Source: Pelagophyceae sp. CCMP2097 | Taxonomy: Eukaryota; Sar; Pelagophyceae | Assembly (NCBI GenBank): GCA_026770575.1 | Contig: MU657206.1 | Location: forward strand, 1 to 64,000 | Direction: 5' to 3' | Length of the DNA stretch: 64,000 nt | Part shown: positions 31,896-41,979 of the stretch, piece by piece | How positions within the stretch are numbered: position 1 is the stretch's first letter | Layout of the letters: every line of letters begins with the position of its first letter | The notes under the pieces: model-generated | What the model saw: the letters and a program-made list of their open reading frames with translations, nothing else | What the model was told of the DNA's origin: nothing | Database searches by the model: none | Translations under genes and position numbers: made by a program

Positions 31896-33144
31896 TCAGC
31901 TCCAGGTGGCGCGTCTGTCTCCGGCGTGGGCCAATCTCAGCGCGGCGATGCGCTTTTGCGCCACGGCGTCGAGCCGCCGCTCGCGCGCGGCGCGTTCTTC
32001 CGACGGCGCGGCGACTGCGGGTGTGGCGACGCGGCGCTTGCTTCGCTGCACGGCGCGGAGCAGGTTTGAGCGCAGGTCGGCCGGCACGGCCACGGAGATA
32101 GGCGTATCGATGGTGTCCGTCGTCGCAAGCGCCGGCAGCGCGTCCACCGACTCGGTGTACGGCGGCCGCGCGCGCCGCGGCTTGTCGGCCTACGTTCGCC
32201 GTCGCGGCCGCCGCTCGACCGCAAACGTCGCGCCCCCTTTGGGCGCCGCGGCGGCGCACCGAGCTGAGGCGTTCTCGAAGCAGGAGCATCCTGCGCGTCG
32301 CGGGCGCGGCGGGAACCGGGTAGAGCGCGCGGAAGGTGGGCGACGTGGCCGTCGCGCGCCCCAAGAGCTGCGCCGTGCGCTGCGGCGCTATTAGGGGCCG
32401 CGCCCCGGCGGCGCGGTGGTGCGTCGATAAGAGGTGCGCGTGGTAGTCCTGCGGGTCCAGCAGGTCGCCGAGCTTGGCGTGGCACCGCTGCAGTGCGTCT
32501 TCTGCGGCGGCGCCGCCGACGGAAAACCAGGTGTACGCGCCGCAGAAGAGGCGCTCCACAGCGCACCTCAAAGCCAGGTGCACCACGGGCAGCAAATAGC
32601 CGCGCCGCGCAAAGGGCCACCGCTGCAGCGCCACGTGGAGGCCCAGGACCTCTGCGTATAAAGCCGCGCGCTCCGCCGCCGACGGCGCCCCGGCCTTGGC
32701 CGCGGCCGCGCCGGCACGGCCGCTGGCGGTTCCGGGCCCGCGGCGGAGGACGTCCCAGTACAAGAGGTGGCAGACGAGGCCGACGAAGCGGACCATGGCG
32801 TGCTCCTCGAGTCGTTCCTTCATGGCCGCGCACTCGTCGTTTGCTCCGATGAGCTTTTCGAACGCAAACGTCCGCACAAAGTCGTCCTGCGCCGCCTCAA
32901 TCTCCGCGAACCCAAACGTCGGCGCAATCGACAGCTCGGCCAGCGCCGCCGAAACCGTCTCCTACGCGGACGCTCGACGCCGTTAAGACGCGCGAGGACA
33001 TGGGGGGTTACGCACCGCCAAAATCTCGTCGTCCAGCTTCGTTACTTTTGCAGGCGGCAGCGGGGAGATGGCCGAGTGCGCGTACGCGTCCACGATCGTC
33101 ACGACGGCGCGGTTCACCGCAAGGCCGAGTCCGTCGAGCTCCAT
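31896..33144 (-). CDS. helical protein, possibly PPP1R36-like
   Basis: The start MELDGLGLAVNRAVVTIVDA is spliced (donor GTGCGTAACC, acceptor CGCGTAG) to ETVSAALAELSIAPTFGFAE. Further segments are AMVRFVGLVCHLLYWDVLRR, AALYAEVLGLHVALQRWPFA, LRCAVERLFCGAYTWFSVGG and LLDPQDYHAHLLSTHHRAAG, and a spliced C-terminus ends SKRRVATPAVAAPSEERAAR. The YAEVLGL, FCGAYTWF and SPTFRALYP segments recall the PPP1R36 family of PP1 regulatory subunits linked to cilia and sperm. This rests on memory of short motifs and is weak. A conserved cytosolic helical protein is what can safely be said. Confidence 0.5.
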
Positions 33145-33377
33145 CGATGGAGTTGGCCCGCCGGAGCTCTCTCTCGACGCGCGCGCTCGCCAAAATATGA
33201 CCTGGCCGTTGTTCACCTCGTGAGTTGTTTTCTCTCTCCTTTTCGAAGTTTCGGAAATCGTTGCGCCAGAGCTCGCGCCCGACAGCTGCGCCCGACGGTG
33301 CCCGACGGGCGGACGCCGCGGCGGGACAGCGCGAGGTTGTCGGCCATGGCGCGCGAATAGCGGCGCTCCCTCGGAAG

Positions 33378-34550
33378 ATGGCGCCCGCGTTTCCCGCGGC
33401 GCCGTCGGGCCCGAAGGGCGGCGCGGGCGCGCCGCGCTGGCGCCTCTACCACCGGCGCCGCGACGAGCCGCAGCGGAGCCCCGGCCGGCCCGACGCCAGG
33501 CCCGCCGCCGATGCGCGCGGCCTGCAGAAGCACCTCGACTTTACGCGCGCCGGTCTCGCCACGCCGCCGCCGGGCTCGCGCGGCGAGGCGCGGGGCCGCG
33601 CGCCCGCCGCGCGGCGCGCCCAGGGCGGCCTCCGCGAGCTGAGCACGAGCTCCAAGTCGCGCGGCCGCCCGCGGTTCACGCGGTCCAGCCTCTCCGGCGT
33701 CGGGAGCAGCGCGTCGAGCGTGCGTTCTTCGAGCGCGTCCTCGCTGCGGTCGGCGGGGTCGACGGCGTCGATGCGGTCCGCGCGGTCCGGCGGTCTTTCG
33801 GCGTTCCAGGCGCGCGACTTTTCCCGCAACCTGACGCGGCACCGCTCCCGCCTCCGAATCATGGCGCCGAGGATGCGCGTCGTCGCGCCGCTGCGGCCCA
33901 AGCACCTCCAGAACAACCCGCGGCGCGCGTCCGCGCTGCAAGAGCAACGCACGGCGCTGCGCCGCGAGAACAAGCTGCATCACCACAGGCTGCACCGCAT
34001 CAGCCAGCTGCCCTCGCAGCTCGCACACCGCCCGCCGCACGACGCCGGCACGCCGCGCGCCGCCAGCGAGCCGCTGCGCAACAACTCGTCGGAGGGCGCA
34101 TCGTTCCAGCGCGGCCGGAAGGCCAGCGGCCAGCTCCGGGGCGCGACGGGTTCGTCTCCGCGGCCGCCGCACATGCGCGGCGCGCCCTTCGTGACCAAAA
34201 TGTGCGCCGCGCCCTTCGTGACCACGTCGCATCCGACGGAATACTACGACATCAAGCTGCCGCGCATCAACGCGCTGCCGTCGGACGCCTTGACTGCACG
34301 GTCGCTGAGGCGCGACGCGGACTCCACGTCCGGCGCGATGCGGGGCATCTACCAAAAGGGCCACCCGACGCTCGTCGCCAAGCGGCGCCGCCTCGCAGTC
34401 GCAGTCGCGCCCCACTCGCAGTCGCAGGACGCGCGCGGCCTGCCGGACATGGAGTCCGTGGCCGCGCTCTACGCCCGAATCGCCGTCGCAAACGCAAACG
34501 CGAACGCCGGCTCCGCAGACGCGCTCCGGCCGCCCGCCGTCGAAATCTAA
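33378..34550 (+). CDS. basic, disordered protein of unknown function
   Basis: An uninterrupted 390-residue frame from ATG 33378. It is rich in Arg, Ser and Pro, with a serine cluster (SSLSGVGSSASSVRSSSASS), a possible helix (LQEQRTALRRENKLHHHRLH) and a tandem pair (RGAPFVTKM / CAAPFVTTS). The Tyr-bearing segment SHPTEYYDIKLPRI and the C-terminal LPDMESVAALYARIAVANAN suggest a real protein. No family recognised. An equally long open frame on the opposite strand is judged a GC-driven shadow. Confidence 0.5.
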   Translation: MAPAFPAAPSGPKGGAGAPRWRLYHRRRDEPQRSPGRPDARPAADARGLQKHLDFTRAGLATPPPGSRGEARGRAPAARRAQGGLRELSTSSKSRGRPRFTRSSLSGVGSSASSVRSSSASSLRSAGSTASMRSARSGGLSAFQARDFSRNLTRHRSRLRIMAPRMRVVAPLRPKHLQNNPRRASALQEQRTALRRENKLHHHRLHRISQLPSQLAHRPPHDAGTPRAASEPLRNNSSEGASFQRGRKASGQLRGATGSSPRPPHMRGAPFVTKMCAAPFVTTSHPTEYYDIKLPRINALPSDALTARSLRRDADSTSGAMRGIYQKGHPTLVAKRRRLAVAVAPHSQSQDARGLPDMESVAALYARIAVANANANAGSADALRPPAVEI

Positions 34551-34644
34551 ACGCCGCCAAAGTCGTCTTCGGACAAGGCGACGACGCCCGGAACACGGTG
34601 GGGTGCTGTTGTTTACTTCGTCGGTGTCTGGGCCCTTTGAGTTT

Positions 34645-34712
34645 TGTATGGGGTGTCAGGCGTCGGTTGCGTCTTTGGGAGCAAAGGCCGCCGTCATATC
34701 GTACATGCTCGA
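34645..34712 (-). promoter_or_regulatory. candidate SECIS element of the selenoprotein U mRNA
   Basis: It lies in the 3' UTR, with its core 56 nt after the stop codon. Minus-strand positions 34697-34655 can fold with ATGAC on the 5' side and TGAC on the 3' side, giving the tandem G.A quartet. Next is a helix of about 12 positions (GGCGGCCTTTGC against GCAACCGACGCC, three mismatches) and a 10-nt apical loop, TCCCAAAGAC, that contains the expected unpaired AAA. Helix I below the quartet is weak, and the AA lies a little further from the quartet than usual. A competing hairpin, CTTTG/CAAAG, exists. Confidence 0.5.
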
Positions 34713-34752
34713 AGAGTTGGAGACGCCGTCTGAAGTCGACGGTCGAGGCGCC

Positions 34753-35725
34753 CTAGCGACGCTCGAGCTCGTCGAGCGCCAGCTCGATGGCCTCGAGCGG
34801 CGCCGGCTCGCCCGTCGTCTCCGCGTACTCGTAGACGACGTCGCCCTGCGGCGAGACGACGAGGACGCCGCCGAGGAGGTTGCCCTCGCCGATCATGTTG
34901 CCTTCGATGCTCTTGGCCTACGCACCTCGTCGAGTCCGATGGTCGCTCCTCCAACCCGATAGCCCAATGCTCTGCACCGGACATGAACAAACGCCCACGC
35001 ACCGTCATGCGCGCGCCGATGGCCTTGATGGTTCGCCAGGCCTTGAACGGGTTGGCGAGGCTGCGGAGCAGAAGGCCCGGCGTGATGAGCTTGCGGCCGC
35101 CGAAATACGCGTAAAACGCCAGCTCCGCGTCGAGGTAGAGTTCGGCGCCGCCGAGGTAGTCGCGCTGGAAGACTTGGACGCCGAGGACGGTGTCGTCGGC
35201 CGCCTGCTTCGTCGGCGCGACCTCCTTGATGACGCCGACGAGGGGCACGTTGGAGCCGCGGATCTTCAAGAGTTCCGCGAGCCCGCGCGCCTCCTCGCGG
35301 CACAGGACTCATCCGGGCCGGCGCACGACAAAGACGACGGCGCCGCGCGGCGACCACAGCGCCGCCGCCTTGACGGCCGCGCCGACGACGGCGCCGCCGG
35401 AGACGGGCTTGAGCGCCACGTCCCCGAGCGCCGACGCAGCCAGGCGGACCTTGGGCGCAGACGAAGAAAAACGCTTCGCGACCAGGCCCAGCGCCGCGCC
35501 TAGGGTCAGCCCCTCAGAGACGGCAGTGTCGCCGCCGGCGCGGGAAACTGGGCAATGCCGGCCCTCCAATGCGCCGGATCGAGCACAGCGTCGCAAAAAG
35601 GCGAGGCGCTTCCTCACCGGCGAAAGCAGTCCGGAAGAGCATGCGTCCGAGCATGGCAAACTCGCGTCGCGACGTGACGACTCCGAGTCTCGTCCGAGTC
35701 GTCCGAAAAAAAGTCGCTCTCTCAT
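34753..35725 (-). CDS. SELENOU: selenoprotein U (PRXL2/FAM213 family), UGA-encoded Sec
   Basis: Peroxiredoxin-like thioredoxin-fold protein. The family redox motif RRPGCxxCREEA appears here as RRPG-UGA-VLCREEARGLAELL, with the UGA at 35311-35309 exactly at the first Cys, giving a UxxC site. Homology continues on both sides without a frame change: GAVVFVV before, and NVPLVGVIKE, GGAELYLDAELAFYAYFGG and NPFKAWRTIKAIGARMT after. Then an 85-nt intron (35002-34918, donor GTGCGT) leads to AKSIEGNMIGEGNLLGGVLV and the end ALDELERR at 34753. A SECIS-like hairpin follows. The N-terminus is uncertain: ATG 35725 is used because 35827 overlaps the divergent gene, and an intron ending CCCTAG near 35500 is possible. 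Confidence 0.82.
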
Positions 35726-35825
35726 ATCGCTAAACCCGCCGCCGTTGGTTTCTTTATTCTTGGCGTCGGAGCAGGCCCCCCGCGTGCGCAGGGCGCCTCC
35801 ACGTCGTCCTTCGCAGTCTCTTAGC

Positions 35826-37550
35826 ATGGCGCGGCCGCGGCACACGATGGACACGGCGGCGATGATCGAGATGTTGATGGCGCAGGAGCCCGCGGCCGGC
35901 GGCGGCGGCGACGAGGGGCACACGTGCACCGTCGACCTCGAAAAGTTCCAGAAGGTCTTCGGGGCGCAGGAGCCCGGCTCGTCGGAGCGCAAAAAGCGGC
36001 GCGAGACGGCTGACCCGTCGAAGCTCCGCGAACTCCTCGAGCAATGCGTCATCGACGACGCCGACGAAGAGGGCGCCGACCGCGAGGTGCGCGCGCGCGG
36101 GGCGGCGGCGGGGCGCCCGCTCGCCGCGGACGGCTCCCAAAGGACCGTCGACCGCGCAGGCGACGGAGGAGAACGCAGACGAGCGAGTGCCGGCTCGGAA
36201 TTCGCAGTTCCGACGGCGCATGACGTGCGACCCGCGGCTCCTCAAACAACTCGTGAGCCACGGCCGATTTGGGCGTCGTCGTCCGTCGGGGCATGCCTCG
36301 CGGTGCCGTCGGCGCGTCTCCGAGGACGGGGTCCCATGTTCGAAGCACGTTTTGAAACAGGTCCTCGACGGCGAGGCGCCGCGCGGCCTGTCGCGGCTGA
36401 GCGAGGGGTCGAGCGAGCCCTACGCGCTGCAGGAGGACTTGGACACGACGACGGACAGCGACGGCGGCCCGGCCGGCGCGCTCGTGGACGCGGCCTGCGA
36501 CGAACCACTGCCCGCAGAGGCACCGGCCGCGTCGAGCGTCGATGAGGCGGCTGCGCCTCTGGCGGGGCCAGCCGCCGAGGACCACGGCGAAGAGGACGAC
36601 GAGTTTGACGACGAAATCGACAACGACGTGGCGTACAACCGACGCGGATCGGTGCGTTTTCGCTCGCGTTTCCCAACTTCGACGCCGCCGCGTCAACTCG
36701 ACCGCAGGTGGCGTGGACGTTCGACGAGCAGCGCGCCACGCTCCAGGTCCGTCTTCCGTGAATGATGGCCGCGACTCTGGAGCGTCGTTTCCCGCGGTCC
36801 CCGGCGACGCCGGAAATTGACGCGATCCGCCCAGAGTGACGCCCTCCCCGCAGGAGCTGCGGCGCCAGCTGCGCATCGAGAAGGAGCTTGCGACGGATGC
36901 GGAGTACGAGCGCGACGAGCTGGCCAAAGAGGCCAGGGCGCTGCGGTCGGAGATGTCGGCGCGCGCGGACCTCCTCGCAGCGCTCGAGACGCAGCGCGAC
37001 GCGGCCAACGCGCGCGCCGCCGTCGCCGAGCAGCGCGCGGTGCGCGCCGACGCCGACGCAGCGCGCGCGCAGCTCCTCAAGCGCGCGTCGGACGCGGCCG
37101 CCGACGCGGGCGCGGCGGACGCGCGCCACGAGGTCGCGCTGATGCGCAGCGCCACCGCCGACGGGGGCCACCGCACGGCGCACGCCGAGGCGCTGCTGCG
37201 CGCCGCCGAGCGCCGCACCGACAGCGCCGACGAGGCCAACGCCGACCTCCGCCAGCAGGTCGCCGCCCTCGAGGCGCGCGTCAAGGCCCTCGACAAGGTC
37301 AAGATCACAAAGAGCTTTGCGCAAAAGGTCCACCAGACCGTCGAGGAGCGCGACCACCTCGCGGTGAGTGCACCCCGCCGCCGTTTCAAGGCCTTTGACG
37401 GGCCGACGTCCGCTCCCCGCAACACGAAAATCGTAGGCCGAGCTCGCGCAGATGCGCGCCAAGGAGAACAACGGCGTCTCGCCGCTCCCCTTCACGACGT
37501 CGGACCGGACCTTTACGGCCAAGGACGCGAACGAATGCCGCCAGTCTTGA
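35826..37550 (+). CDS. coiled-coil protein of unknown function
   Basis: Start MARPRHTMDTAAMIEMLMAQ, then CTVDLEKFQKVFGA and SKLRELLEQCVIDDADEEGA. After introns come MTCDPRLLKQLVSHGRFG, an acidic segment DDEFDDEIDNDVAYNRRG, and a long heptad region (PQELRRQLRIEKELATDAEY ... AEALLRAAERRTDSADEANA, DLRQQVAALEARVKALDKVK). A final exon after about 37436 reads AELAQMRAKENNGVSPLPFT ... ECRQS and stops at 37550. It starts about 100 bp from the selenoprotein U start, in divergent orientation. A structural or cytoskeletal role is likely from composition only. Confidence 0.55.
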
Positions 37551-37757
37551 AGAAGCCGCGAGGCCGCGCGCATCACACCCCTGCGCTCGGTGCCGACACT
37601 AATACGATCATCCCCTGCCCAGGGGCCCGCGAGGCCTCGAGGCGGGACGACACACTCGATGATCGCCGAAAAGTCGTGAGTTCCAGAAAAAGGCCTTTGG
37701 AGGACACTGAGCATCACTCAGCCTGAGGCTGACTGGAAATTCTAGTCCAGCGAGCGG

Positions 37758-38616
37758 ATGGCATCGTTCAACGACGAGGCGCCAGAGGTGCCGGTCGGCG
37801 AGACGGTGCGCCCCGTTTTCACGTTACCGCCGCCTCGACATTGGCGCGTCAGGATCAGGCGGCGCCGCATTCGGAAGAAAGCGCCGCGAAGAAAGAGTGC
37901 CTTGCCCGCGTCCTCGCCCGTCGGCCGGATCGGTAGCGGGATCTGAAGGTCAGGTCGAGTGGCGCGGCGAAGATTGCAAAGGCGGAGGCGCTGAAGGAGG
38001 CTGGGAATGAGCAGTTTAAGGTGAAGGCTTACGCCAAGGTTCTTCGCCCGCGTCCCTCGCCTCGACCCGGCCGCCGCCCGGAACGTCTGACGCGCGGACG
38101 CAGGCGATCACGCGCTTCTCCAAAGTGCGCGCCTACACGTGGGAGCCCACCGGCGAAGCGCAGATGTACGCCGGCACGCGGTCCGCGACGGCGGTGCGAC
38201 GCCTTTTCAGAGAGCGCCCCTCGGTCGCCGCCCCTCGAATCGTGCGTTAGGAGTACACGGACGCGGAGAAGGCGCAGCTGCGGCGTTTGGATTTGATCGC
38301 GTGCGGCAACATTGCCGCCGCGTACCTCGCGCTCGGCGAGCCCCGGAAAGCGTTGGACTATTGCAGCAAGGTCCTCGCGGCGGTGCCGGAGCCCGAGGCG
38401 CACGCGAACTGCGACCTCGTTGTCAAGGCGCTGTGCCGCGCGGCGCAGGCGCACCTGCTTCACAACGACCTCGACGCGGCCAAGGCGCTCGTCCTGCGCG
38501 CGCTCACTTTGGATGCGGCCTGCGCGCCGGCGAGGCAGGTCTACAAGCAGTTGCAGCTCGCGTACAAACAGCACACCGAGAACCAAAAGAGGACCATGAA
38601 GGCCGCGTTCGCCTAG
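37758..38616 (+). CDS. TPR-domain protein, immunophilin/co-chaperone-like
   Basis: Short exons encode MASFNDEAPEVPVGE, then KIAKAEALKEAGNEQFKVKA with YAK, AITRFSKVRAYTWEPTGEAQ, and a last exon from about 38251 (EYTDAEKAQLRRLDLIACGN ... ALGEPRKALDYCSKVLAAVP ... AQAHLLHNDLDAAKALVLRA ... ARQVYKQLQLAYKQH) ending at 38616. The three TPR units and the C-terminal helix resemble the TPR block of FKBP/AIP/CYP40-type co-chaperones that bind Hsp90 or Hsp70 EEVD tails. No peptidyl-prolyl isomerase domain is visible. Donor/acceptor pairs are GTTCTTCG...GACGCAG (about 38039-38105) and GTCCGCGA...CGTTAG (about 38181-38250). Confidence 0.65.
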
Positions 38617-39773
38617 GCCCGTGGACGGCATAACGCCAGACATCCCAAAAATCGACAAAGGTTGCCACACCAGAAGAGGAAAGCAGCCAGGGAGCGAGCC
38701 TCGCAAGGCAAGCGAAATGAACCCTTGGAAAGCAAGCTAGGAAGGCAAGCCGGAGGTCCCGTTGGTGGATCCCTGGCGACCCCAGGGCCAGCCTGCACCG
38801 AACGCGCTGGCAAGTCGACACTCGATGGGAGGAACCGCCAGGTTCCAAGTGCCAGGACGGCCGCAAAAGTGCGAGGTCGGCCGCATGCTCCAGACGATCC
38901 AAGACTCGCCCGTCCCCCCCAAACGTCTACCGCTTCGTCCACTCCTAGCTCTGCAGCCGGGTATCAATCTAAGGACAGGTTTTGAGGGGAGGTTCAAGTT
39001 TGCACGATCTTGAGACACGTTTGGGCTTGACGCACCTTTGCCATCGACATCGACCTCAACAATGCTGTCATTTCATTCGACTCTGTGCCTCTGGGGGACC
39101 CTGTTTGAGAGACATTGAGAGCCCCGAGTCGAGAGGCACACGTGTTCAAGTTGTTTGTTGGTCGCGGAGAGCTGAAAAGCCCGGGACCGTTCTCCTTCTT
39201 GGTTTGTTTTTACGGCCGCTGTTTCCGGCTCTCGGTCGTCGCGCGGCTGGGCGTTCTACCCAACCAGCTCCGCCTCTGGGCTCCGCCTCTGGGCTCAAAC
39301 AGCGGTTGTGAATATAGGGACTGATTTAAATCTTTTGAATTCCCACTCAGAACAATTTTTACTTTCGGGAGGAGCTCGAGACAAGGAGCTTGAGAGACGC
39401 TCGAGAGACGCCGCGCGCCCGTCCTCGGGGGAAGCAGGGCGCGCCCGTCTGTAGGACCGTGCTCGTCATCTCCACGCTACACCTAGGACCGTGCTCGTCA
39501 TCTCCACGCTACACCTAGGTGCGCTTACTCGGAGCGCGGCGTCCTTTGCCCTTGGAAACCGCTCGGTCTCTGTGGCTCCTTGTTTGACTCTGCTCGTCCG
39601 CGCCCTGCTCGTCCACGACACGCGTCGCGTAAGCTTCCCCCCCGTGCGACGGCACGTTTGCAACGGACCGCCGCAAGCCCCAGCGGAGTGGACCGCCGCA
39701 AGCCCCAGCGGGGTGGACCGAACGGCGGCACATTGCACATTTCAGCGTGTTCAGTACTCGCGGCGGTGGTATT
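38617..39773. other. intergenic, short tandem duplications only
   Basis: No supportable gene. Direct duplications occur: a 31-nt unit ending CTCCACGCTACACCTAGG at about 39456-39517, and a 25-27-nt GACCGCCGCAAGCCCCAGCG unit at about 39667-39720. The region separates a plus-strand gene end from a minus-strand gene end. Confidence 0.5.
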
Positions 39774-41539
39774 TCAGTCTTCAAAGTCCGAGAGGATGGG
39801 GTCGTCTGCTTCGACGGTGTTCGGCGGCGCGGTTGCGCGCGGCCCGCGGGCGCCCGGGCGGCCGAGCGCGTTTCCGCGCGATGCGAGGGCGGCGGGCCGG
39901 TCGAGGTCGATTTCGCCGCCCTGGAGTTTCACCTGCCTTCGGATGCGGTAGTGCATCGGCTCCTTCACGGGCGCAAACGTCGGCGGCGCCGGGTGGCGAT
40001 TCGTCGGCGCGGAAGCGCGCGCGGCAAGCGACGAGGCGTAGCGCTGCGGGAAGACGGCGTCGCCTCGGTCGTGGCCCGAATCTGCCGAAAACTGCCTCGC
40101 CGCAAACAGCTCCGCGCTCGAGTAAAACTCCAAAGCCTCCGCCAAATCGTCAGAGTCGGTAAAGTACCGCGCGCTGTTGAACTGCAAAAATGCCGCCGCC
40201 GCGTCGACGCACATGGCCATGCGCTCCATGACCTCTTCAGGATCAAAGTCCAGCCGGCCGCAGGGCAGCCGCTTGCAGCGCAGGAGGCGGTTGATGGCGT
40301 GCAGGTGGCCCACGGCCGCGCGGCCCTTGGCCACGTTAAGCACCGGCGCCGCCGGCCGCGCGCCCTCCGAGCCGTCGGACGACCCGGAGACGACGCCGTA
40401 ACCCGCAGAGTCGTCGGAGCACCCGCCGGCGGGCCGGAGCCTTCGCTTCATGGCGAACTCGAGGAGCGAGATTGCGCGCCGCACGTCGCCGCCGGCTTCG
40501 GTCGCGATCTGCTCCATCTGCGGCCGGCCGACGCTCGAAGCGCCCTCGGCCGCCAAAATGGCCTCGAGCAGCTTGACCGTTTTTGCTTCTGTGATGTCGT
40601 TGCACTCGATGCACTCCACAGACGCCGACTCCAAAAGGCCCGCGCAGCCCAGGGCCTTGGTCACGACGTACTTGGCCTCGGCTTTCTCGGCAATGCCCTC
40701 AGACCAGACGAGGATCGCCGGCGCCACGTCGTCGTCGCCGGCGAGCCCCTCGAGCGTCTCGCGCAAGTCGTCCTTGAAACGAATTGGGTCTGGGATTTCG
40801 TCGAGGAGGAGCACGGCCCGCCGCCGCGCCGCGACGGGTGCCGCCGGGCCCTTGAGCCAAGACTGCTGCGTCTGCGGCGTCGCCGGCGCCCTGCGCGTGT
40901 CGAGCGAGGCGAACTTGGAATTTTGGATGAACTGTTGCCACTGTGAAAGCTGTGACTCGTAAGGGGCTTGCCTGTAGTCCGACTCGGCCGAAAACGACTC
41001 GTACGCCGTCGAGCCTGCCGCGCGTGATTGACGATGAGCCTCGGCGCGTGTCCTCGCAAACGGTCGGCGCGCGCGATATCGAGACGCACCAAACGTGTCG
41101 TGCCATCGGAGGACTTCTACCGCGAGCTCGGCGCAGACGACGTCGACGATGGTAGACTTGCCAATGCCCGGCGCCCCACACAGGACGAGCAGCCTCTTCC
41201 GCGGCGAACCCGCGACGGGCGCCACCGCCGCATCGACCCACTCGCGCACGCGCTTCACCGTCGGTGCGTAGACGCAAGTCGTGAGCTCGTCCGTCGACCG
41301 CGGCGCGTACTTGTCGCCTGAGACAAAGGCGTCCGCGAGACGCGCCGCCTCGGAGCGAGGCCACGCCCCGCGAACGATGCCACGTCGCCCACGAACGAGC
41401 GAACGAACGATGCCACGTCGCCCACGATGCCTCGCTTGAAGGGTTTCCTCGTCGCCGCGACGCTGCGAAGGATACACAGAGGCCATCCCTTTGCGCGGTC
41501 GGGCCGTGCGCGCAGCCGCGCCTTTTTCTTCGGGGCCAT
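39774..41539 (-). CDS. RAD17: RAD17-like checkpoint clamp loader
   Basis: AAA+ ATPase with TDELTTCVYAPTVKRVREWV at the N-terminal side, Walker A LLVLCGAPGIGKSTIVDVVC, Walker B AVLLLDEIPDP and a sensor region GGDVRRAISLLEFAMK. The RAD17 arrangement is also visible in ELAVEVLRWHD after the P-loop, the long insert before Walker B, and the alpha-helical C-terminus (LHAINRLLRCKRLP, DDLAEALEFYSSAELFAARQ). The protein ends in the acidic DDPILSDFED. In eukaryotes RAD17 with RFC2-5 loads the 9-1-1 clamp at damaged DNA. The first exon probably begins MAPKKKARLRARPDRAKGWP (41539), and the splice into the main frame near 41400-41450 is unclear because of a 22-nt direct repeat there (GTGGGCGACGTGGCATCGTT). 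Confidence 0.78.
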
Positions 41540-41979
41540 GCGGCGCCGCCGCCGCCGCGACGCCCGCCGGCGGATCCGAGATGCGCGAGGCCGGCGACCA
41601 CCGGCGGCGCGCGCGGGCTTTTCTCGGAGGATCTCTCCAAAAACGCGCGCGGAACCTACGGTCATCGTAAGGGTGGTTTCAAATCCACCTCGAGGTCGTT
41701 GGAGTCAATGGAGAGGGGTTGCGCCATTGGCCGTCGCGCGCGACGACGTCGAGGTCGTCCCGTGAGGCATGAGGGATTTCGTTTATATTCCGGGGAGCCA
41801 GCTGGGGGTCGCAGACGAGTCGGGGATCCGCACTGCGTGACGGGACTTTACGGCCGGGGCCGCGCTGGGCGTCGGCGGCCGTCGCTTTGCCGCGGGCCTC
41901 GCCGCCGAGCGCCGTCGACCGCCGGCAGGGCGGCGCTTTGAAGGAGCGCGTGCACGCCGGCCCTCGCCGAAGAGCGCGT

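Noticed and set aside
33213..34415. 400-residue minus-strand open frame opposite the basic protein gene
   Set aside because: It has Arg/Ala/Gly-rich composition with no motif, and the plus-strand frame has better residue variety and a cleaner start.
35290..35330. Intron removing the UGA of selenoprotein U
   Set aside because: A GT...AG pair exists but would delete the conserved redox motif, which is the defining feature of the family.
36242..37717. Minus-strand open frames of 458-491 residues opposite the coiled-coil gene
   Set aside because: They mirror the periodic coiled-coil codons of the plus strand and show no domain of their own.
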